From Afipia sp. 64-13 (GTDB lineage Bacteria; Pseudomonadota; Alphaproteobacteria; Rhizobiales; Xanthobacteraceae): a stretch of DNA of 64,000 nucleotides. Below are positions 60,158 through 64,000 of this stretch, one piece after another (the first letter of the stretch is position 1; every line of letters begins with the position of its first letter). The stretch spans positions 1 through 64,000 of the forward strand of contig MKUJ01000011.1 of the NCBI GenBank assembly GCA_001897755.1. Direction: 5' to 3'. A program made the translations under genes and the position numbers. A model generated the notes under the pieces. That model did not search any database and was not told the origin of the DNA. It saw only the letters and a list, made by a program, of their open reading frames with translations.

Positions 60158-61729
60158 TCAGGTCTGGCCGTTGCGGCCCCGCGCGCCGTTCTCGCGCAGG
60201 CCGACGATGGCCTCGCCCCAGCTCACCACGCCGAACAGATCGAGCAGCAGGCCGTAGAGCGAGATGCCGGCGGCGACAAAGCCGCCGAGGATGGTGAGGC
60301 GGGCGGTGAAACCCGCGCCTTCCATCACCGGGGCCACGAAGGTGTCCGAGCTCCACAGCATCGCGCCCATGATCGCGGCGCAGGCCGCGATGCGCGGCAG
60401 CCGCTTGCGCGCCAGGGCGTCGATGGAAAAGCCGAAGGTGGTGGCGCCGCGCCAGCCCAGCACCAGCGCGCCGCACCACGCGCCGAAGGTGATGCTGGCG
60501 GCGACTCCGGCGGCACCGAAACTGCGTCCGGCCAGAAGGCCGGCGATCACCGCGGCGGCGATGCCGGCGAGCGTGGCCAGCAGCGGCGTTCGGGTATCCT
60601 CGCGGGCGAAGAAAGCGGGCGAGAGCACTTTCATCAGCACGTGTGCCGGCAGGCCGAGCGCCAGCACCGACAGCGCCTGCGCGGTGGCGATGGTATCGGC
60701 CCTGGTGAAGGCGCCGTGTTCGAACAAGACGCCGATGATCGGCTGGCTGAGGAAGATCAGGCCGAGTGTCGCCGGCAGCGCGAGGCCGACGGCAAGTTCG
60801 AGGCCGCGCGACTCGGCTTGCGCCAATGCGGTGTGGTCGCCGCTCTGGATGGCGCGGGTCAATTCCGGCACCAGCACGGTGCCCATCGCGACGCCCACCA
60901 TGCCAAGCGGCAGCTCGATCAGGCGGTTGGCGAAATACAGCCATGACACCGCCGACGGCGAGCTCGACGCGATGATGGCGCCGGCGACGATCAGGAATTG
61001 CGGGCCGGAATTGGCGAACATGCCAGGAATGCCCTTGCGGAAGAACGCCCGGATCTGCGGATCGAACGAGACCCGGATCGGCCGCGCGACGCCGTCGCGC
61101 CAGGGCCGGCGCTGAATCAGGATCAGCGTCTGCAGGCAGCCGGCGATGCCGACCGTGCCGGCGATGATATAGGCGCAGACCTGCGGTTCGTGCCGCCACA
61201 TCAGCAGCAGCGCCAGCACCGCGATCAGCGTGATATTGAACAGCACCGGCGAGAACGCGGTGAGCACGAAGCGATGTTCGGCATTGAGTACGCCCATCAT
61301 CACCGTGACCGGGCCGACAAAGGCGAAATACGGCATCATCAAGCGCGCGTCATCGACCGCGAGTTGCAGCGCGTCGCGCCCGGCAAAGCCCGGCGCGAGC
61401 AAAGAGATCACCAGCGGCATCAACGCCGTCAGCGCCAGCGCGATGCCGATCAGGATGACGCTAAGACTTCCGAGCACGCGCCCGGCGAACGCGGCGGCGG
61501 CCACCGCGCCCTCGCTCTCGCGCAGCCGCAGATAGCTTGGGATCAGAGCCGCGTTCAGCGTGCCCTCGTTGAGCGAGCGGCGGGTGACGTTGATGAACTG
61601 GAAGGCGACCAGAAAGGCGTCGGCCACCGCCCCGGCGCCGAGCAGCGCCGCGATCAGCGAGTCGCGCAGAAAGCCCAGCACACGCGAGGTGAGCGTTCCG
61701 CAGGACACTGTCAGGATATGGCGGATCAT
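60158..61729 (-). CDS. murJ: Lipid II flippase MurJ
   Basis: Integral membrane protein that flips lipid II for peptidoglycan synthesis. 523 residues and about 14 membrane helices, MOP superfamily. MIRHILTVSCGTLTSRVLGF and RDSLIAALLGAGAVADAFLVA at the N-terminus are typical (the conserved GxxTxxSRxxGxxRD pattern). I start at ATG 61729; the frame extends upstream with a basic leader and no clear ribosome site for either. Divergent from the PfkB kinase gene. Confidence 0.94.
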   Translation of the reverse strand: MIRHILTVSCGTLTSRVLGFLRDSLIAALLGAGAVADAFLVAFQFINVTRRSLNEGTLNAALIPSYLRLRESEGAVAAAAFAGRVLGSLSVILIGIALALTALMPLVISLLAPGFAGRDALQLAVDDARLMMPYFAFVGPVTVMMGVLNAEHRFVLTAFSPVLFNITLIAVLALLLMWRHEPQVCAYIIAGTVGIAGCLQTLILIQRRPWRDGVARPIRVSFDPQIRAFFRKGIPGMFANSGPQFLIVAGAIIASSSPSAVSWLYFANRLIELPLGMVGVAMGTVLVPELTRAIQSGDHTALAQAESRGLELAVGLALPATLGLIFLSQPIIGVLFEHGAFTRADTIATAQALSVLALGLPAHVLMKVLSPAFFAREDTRTPLLATLAGIAAAVIAGLLAGRSFGAAGVAASITFGAWCGALVLGWRGATTFGFSIDALARKRLPRIAACAAIMGAMLWSSDTFVAPVMEGAGFTARLTILGGFVAAGISLYGLLLDLFGVVSWGEAIVGLRENGARGRNGQT

Positions 61730-61867
61730 GGAGGTGTTCTGGACGCGGTTTCGAAGCTGCCTGCTTGCTGGCGCAGGGTTTGTCGTGATAGGTCGCCGGA
61801 TCGTTCGATCCCGCATGACATATCAGTTTTTCGCTTCCTCGCCCCCCATCCCGCAGGATTAATCTTA

Positions 61868-62869
61868 ATGACCACCGCTCAATACGACGTGCTCGGAATC
61901 GGCAACGCCATTTTCGACATTCTGGTCCAGGCGGACGACGCCTTCCTCGCCGCGCACGGCATGACCAAGGGATCGATGGCGTTGATCGACGAGGCGCGGG
62001 CGATAGCGGTGTATCGGGCGATGGGTCCGGCGACCGAAATGTCCGGCGGTTCCGCCGCCAATACCATTGTCGGCGTCGCCGATTTCGGGGCGCGCGCCGC
62101 CTATGTCGGCAAGGTCAAGGACGACCAGATCGGCCAGCTTTATACCCACGACATCCGCGCCGCTAAGGTGGCCTATGCGACCGCGCCGGCCAAGGACGGT
62201 CCCGCCACCGGCTGCTCCTATATCCTGGTGACGCCGGATGGCGAGCGCACCATGAACACCTATCTCGGCGCGGCGCAGGACCTGACGCCAGCCGACATCG
62301 ATCCGGCGCAGATCGCGGCGGCGTCGATCGTCTATCTCGAAGGCTATCTGTGGGACCCGAAGAACGCCAAGGATGCGTTCGTGAAGGCCTCGAAGATCGC
62401 GCATGACAACAAGCGCAAAGTGGCGCTGACGCTGTCGGACGCCTTCTGCGTCGGGCGCTACCGCGACGAATTTCTCGGCCTGATGCGCGACAACACGGTG
62501 GACGTGATTTTCGCCAATGAGGCCGAGCTTGCTTCGCTCTATCAGACCGCAGATTTCGAGGCCGCGCTGGCGCAATTGCGCAAGGATGTTGCGCTCGGCG
62601 TGGTGACACGCAGCGAAAAGGGCTGCGTGGTCGCCGATAATGCCGGCGTCACCGCGGTGCCGGCGTTTCCGGTCGCCAAGGTGACCGACACCACCGGCGC
62701 GGGCGATTTGTTCGCCGCCGGTTTTCTGTTCGGCATGGTGCGCGGTGTCGGCCATCACGAATCCGGCCGGCTCGGTGCGCTCGCCGCGGCGGAGGTCATC
62801 CAGCATATCGGCGCGCGGCCGCAGACCTCGCTGAAGGCGCTGGCGCAGCAGCACGGCCTGCCAGTCTGA
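61868..62869 (+). CDS. PfkB-family carbohydrate (adenosine-type) kinase
   Basis: 333 residues, ribokinase fold. GGSAANTIVGVADFGARAAYVGKV near 58 and the catalytic DTTGAGDLFAAGF near 276 are the two PfkB signatures. The length and the N-terminal ILVQADDAFLAAHGMTKGSM resemble adenosine kinase/sugar kinase group proteins of alphaproteobacteria; substrate not determinable by eye. ATG 61868 starts MTTAQYDVLGIGNAIFD as expected. Confidence 0.88.
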   Translation: MTTAQYDVLGIGNAIFDILVQADDAFLAAHGMTKGSMALIDEARAIAVYRAMGPATEMSGGSAANTIVGVADFGARAAYVGKVKDDQIGQLYTHDIRAAKVAYATAPAKDGPATGCSYILVTPDGERTMNTYLGAAQDLTPADIDPAQIAAASIVYLEGYLWDPKNAKDAFVKASKIAHDNKRKVALTLSDAFCVGRYRDEFLGLMRDNTVDVIFANEAELASLYQTADFEAALAQLRKDVALGVVTRSEKGCVVADNAGVTAVPAFPVAKVTDTTGAGDLFAAGFLFGMVRGVGHHESGRLGALAAAEVIQHIGARPQTSLKALAQQHGLPV

Positions 62870-63041
62870 CGCCGGCTCCTTTCCGAGCGGTGAGGCGCGC
62901 ATGTAGCGGTCTTGCCAATGCGCGGCGGCGGCCCCATATGGTCGCCAACACGCCGAAATCTTTTGCATTGAACCATATCGGATGATGCGACGACGACATT
63001 TGAGTGACGATTGCGTTTCAGTAAAGAGTTGAGGGTTTGCG

Positions 63042-63368
63042 ATGAAGACGACATGGGGCGAGTGGAAGCGGTATCCCAGGGCAGCGCGGGGTGAAGCGCT
63101 CGAGGCCCCGATCGGCCCCGGCCTCTATGAGGTGCGCAAGGCGATGACCGGAGAGCTTTATGCGTTCGGCGCCGTGGACAATCTCGCCGAGACGCTGTCG
63201 CGGATCGGCTGGCCGCCGCGCTCGCTGAAATCGCTGTTTATCAAGCGCGACCCGATCCCGCCCGACCTCGAATATCGCACCTGCGCGACCGGCACCAAGG
63301 CGGCAGCGCGGATCGCGGCCGAGCGCATGATCGGACGCCGCGAGGCCTATATTGCCGGCGCGGCCTGA
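63042..63368 (+). CDS. Unknown small protein, possibly GIY-YIG-like
   Basis: 108 residues, cytoplasmic, no signal. IGPGLYEVRKAMTGELYAFG then NLAETLSRIGW recalls the opening strands of GIY-YIG domains (GLYEV for GIY, AFG for YIG) but the catalytic residues are not obvious. A basic second half (KAAARIAAERMIGRREAY) follows. I do not recognise it further. ATG preceded by GAGGG. The 172-bp gap upstream is moderately AT-rich and must hold its promoter. Confidence 0.6.
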   Translation: MKTTWGEWKRYPRAARGEALEAPIGPGLYEVRKAMTGELYAFGAVDNLAETLSRIGWPPRSLKSLFIKRDPIPPDLEYRTCATGTKAAARIAAERMIGRREAYIAGAA

Positions 63369-63417
63369 TCCGCGCCCGTTCTGTCTTGCCCGTCCTGCTT
63401 TCCGTCGCTGAACCGTC

Positions 63418-64000
63418 TCAGGCGGCGCTGGCCGTGCCGCTCTTGAGCCGTTTGCGCACCACCGGCGCGGCCGTCACGATTCCCTTTTCGACAAAGGCCT
63501 CGTGATTGCTCTCGATCGCATCGGGCGCGTAGAGATAGTTCACCATCAGGCCGTAGGACTGCCGCAGGCCGTTTTCCGACGTATCGCCGAGAAAATTGAG
63601 CCGCTCCAGCCGCGCACCATTGCCGAGATGGAAACGCGCCACCGCGTCGGCGACGCGTCCGCGCTTGTCCTTGGCTTCCAGAAAATAATAGGCGGCGGCG
63701 GCGAGCAGCACCGGACGGATGCGCTCGACCATCGCGCCATCCTCGTGCCAGCCGGGCTGGTCGAGCAGCGCCAGCGTCTCCTTGTCGGCGGTGTCGAGCG
63801 CAGCGGAGTTGTCCGCGGCACGCTCGCGCTTCAGCCAGTTGGCGAAAGTCGGTGCCGGTGACAGCGTGACGAAGGTGTGCAGGTTCGGCAACTCGCGCTT
63901 GAGTTCCTCCACCACCTGCTTGATCAGGAAATTGCCGAAGGAGATGCCGCCAAGACCCTTCTGGGTGTTGGAGATCGAATAGAACGCGGCAGTGCTCGCC
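63418..64000 (-). CDS. Malonyl-CoA decarboxylase, 3' part (partial)
   Basis: Converts malonyl-CoA to acetyl-CoA and CO2. The frame is open to the window edge; about 193 C-terminal residues are present. FYSISNTQKGLGGISFGNFLI, then FVTLSPAPTFANWL with the Ser and ESNHEAFVEKG with the catalytic His match the MCD family. Ends in a basic RKRLKSGTASAA. Remaining N-terminal part lies beyond 64000. No mat-operon neighbours are visible. Confidence 0.9.
   Translation of the reverse strand, partial: ASTAAFYSISNTQKGLGGISFGNFLIKQVVEELKRELPNLHTFVTLSPAPTFANWLKRERAADNSAALDTADKETLALLDQPGWHEDGAMVERIRPVLLAAAAYYFLEAKDKRGRVADAVARFHLGNGARLERLNFLGDTSENGLRQSYGLMVNYLYAPDAIESNHEAFVEKGIVTAAPVVRKRLKSGTASAA

Overview
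The window is 64 kb of GC-rich chromosomal DNA from an alphaproteobacterium of the Hyphomicrobiales, most likely the Bradyrhizobium/Rhodopseudomonas/Afipia group (Nitrobacteraceae). Pointers are an Irr iron regulator with a GCPWHD heme motif, a DivL-type tyrosine pseudo-histidine-kinase, an AccD without its zinc cysteines, a TsaE fused to a sugar kinase, and gene orders typical of that group. It is almost wholly housekeeping DNA. I see no prophage, insertion sequence, integrase, CRISPR array, rRNA operon or tRNA gene. Genes are tightly packed, with many 4-bp ATGA/GTGA overlaps.

Layout. 1-8321 (+): the 3' part of rpsA with its terminator, sppA, ihfB, a LapA-like membrane protein, trpF-trpB-trpA, then accD-folC. 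8521-25399 (-): a long collinear run reading ubiE-ubiB, coaBC-dut, divL, tsaE/amgK, pilZ, murU-like, addB-addA, trxA. 25546-30956 (mixed strands): a VOC protein, mutM, a degenerate secreted trypsin-like protein, moeB, a D-2-hydroxyacid dehydrogenase and an SH3 protein. 31040-34569: irr, divergent from fabA-fabB-fabI. 34573-37840 (-): a GST, catalase and a Tat-exported superoxide dismutase. 37984-49798 (-): the classic rimP-nusA-ylxR-infB-rbfA-truB-rpsO-pnp expression cluster, preceded by trmB and an XRE regulator. 50002-61729 (-): lnt, tlyC, ybeY, phoH, miaB, fur, rimI, tsaB, a NifU-domain protein, a universal stress protein, trpS and murJ. 61868-64000: a PfkB sugar kinase, a small unknown protein and the 3' part of malonyl-CoA decarboxylase.

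Functional themes. Tryptophan and fatty-acid synthesis (accD, fabA/B/I), the translation and RNA-modification core, double-strand-break repair (AddAB), and envelope work (lnt, murJ, AmgK/MurU peptidoglycan recycling) dominate. Iron and oxidative-stress control is represented by irr, fur, catalase, SOD and the NifU-domain protein. TsaE (fused) and TsaB both serve the t6A tRNA modification.

Most interesting signals. (1) coaBC begins with a FitA-like ribbon-helix-helix DNA-binding domain, and inverted repeats lie just upstream of its start: a possible CoA-synthesis enzyme that is also its own repressor. (2) The 350-bp gap before rimP-nusA-infB holds a structured RNA that resembles the 3' half of 5S rRNA and whose closing helix would compete with a strong intrinsic terminator. 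(3) DivL carries Tyr in place of the phospho-accepting His. (4) TsaE is fused to AmgK, next to a MurU-like gene. (5) The trypsin-like protein has lost the catalytic His. All functions are inferred from sequence patterns read by eye; no database search was run.
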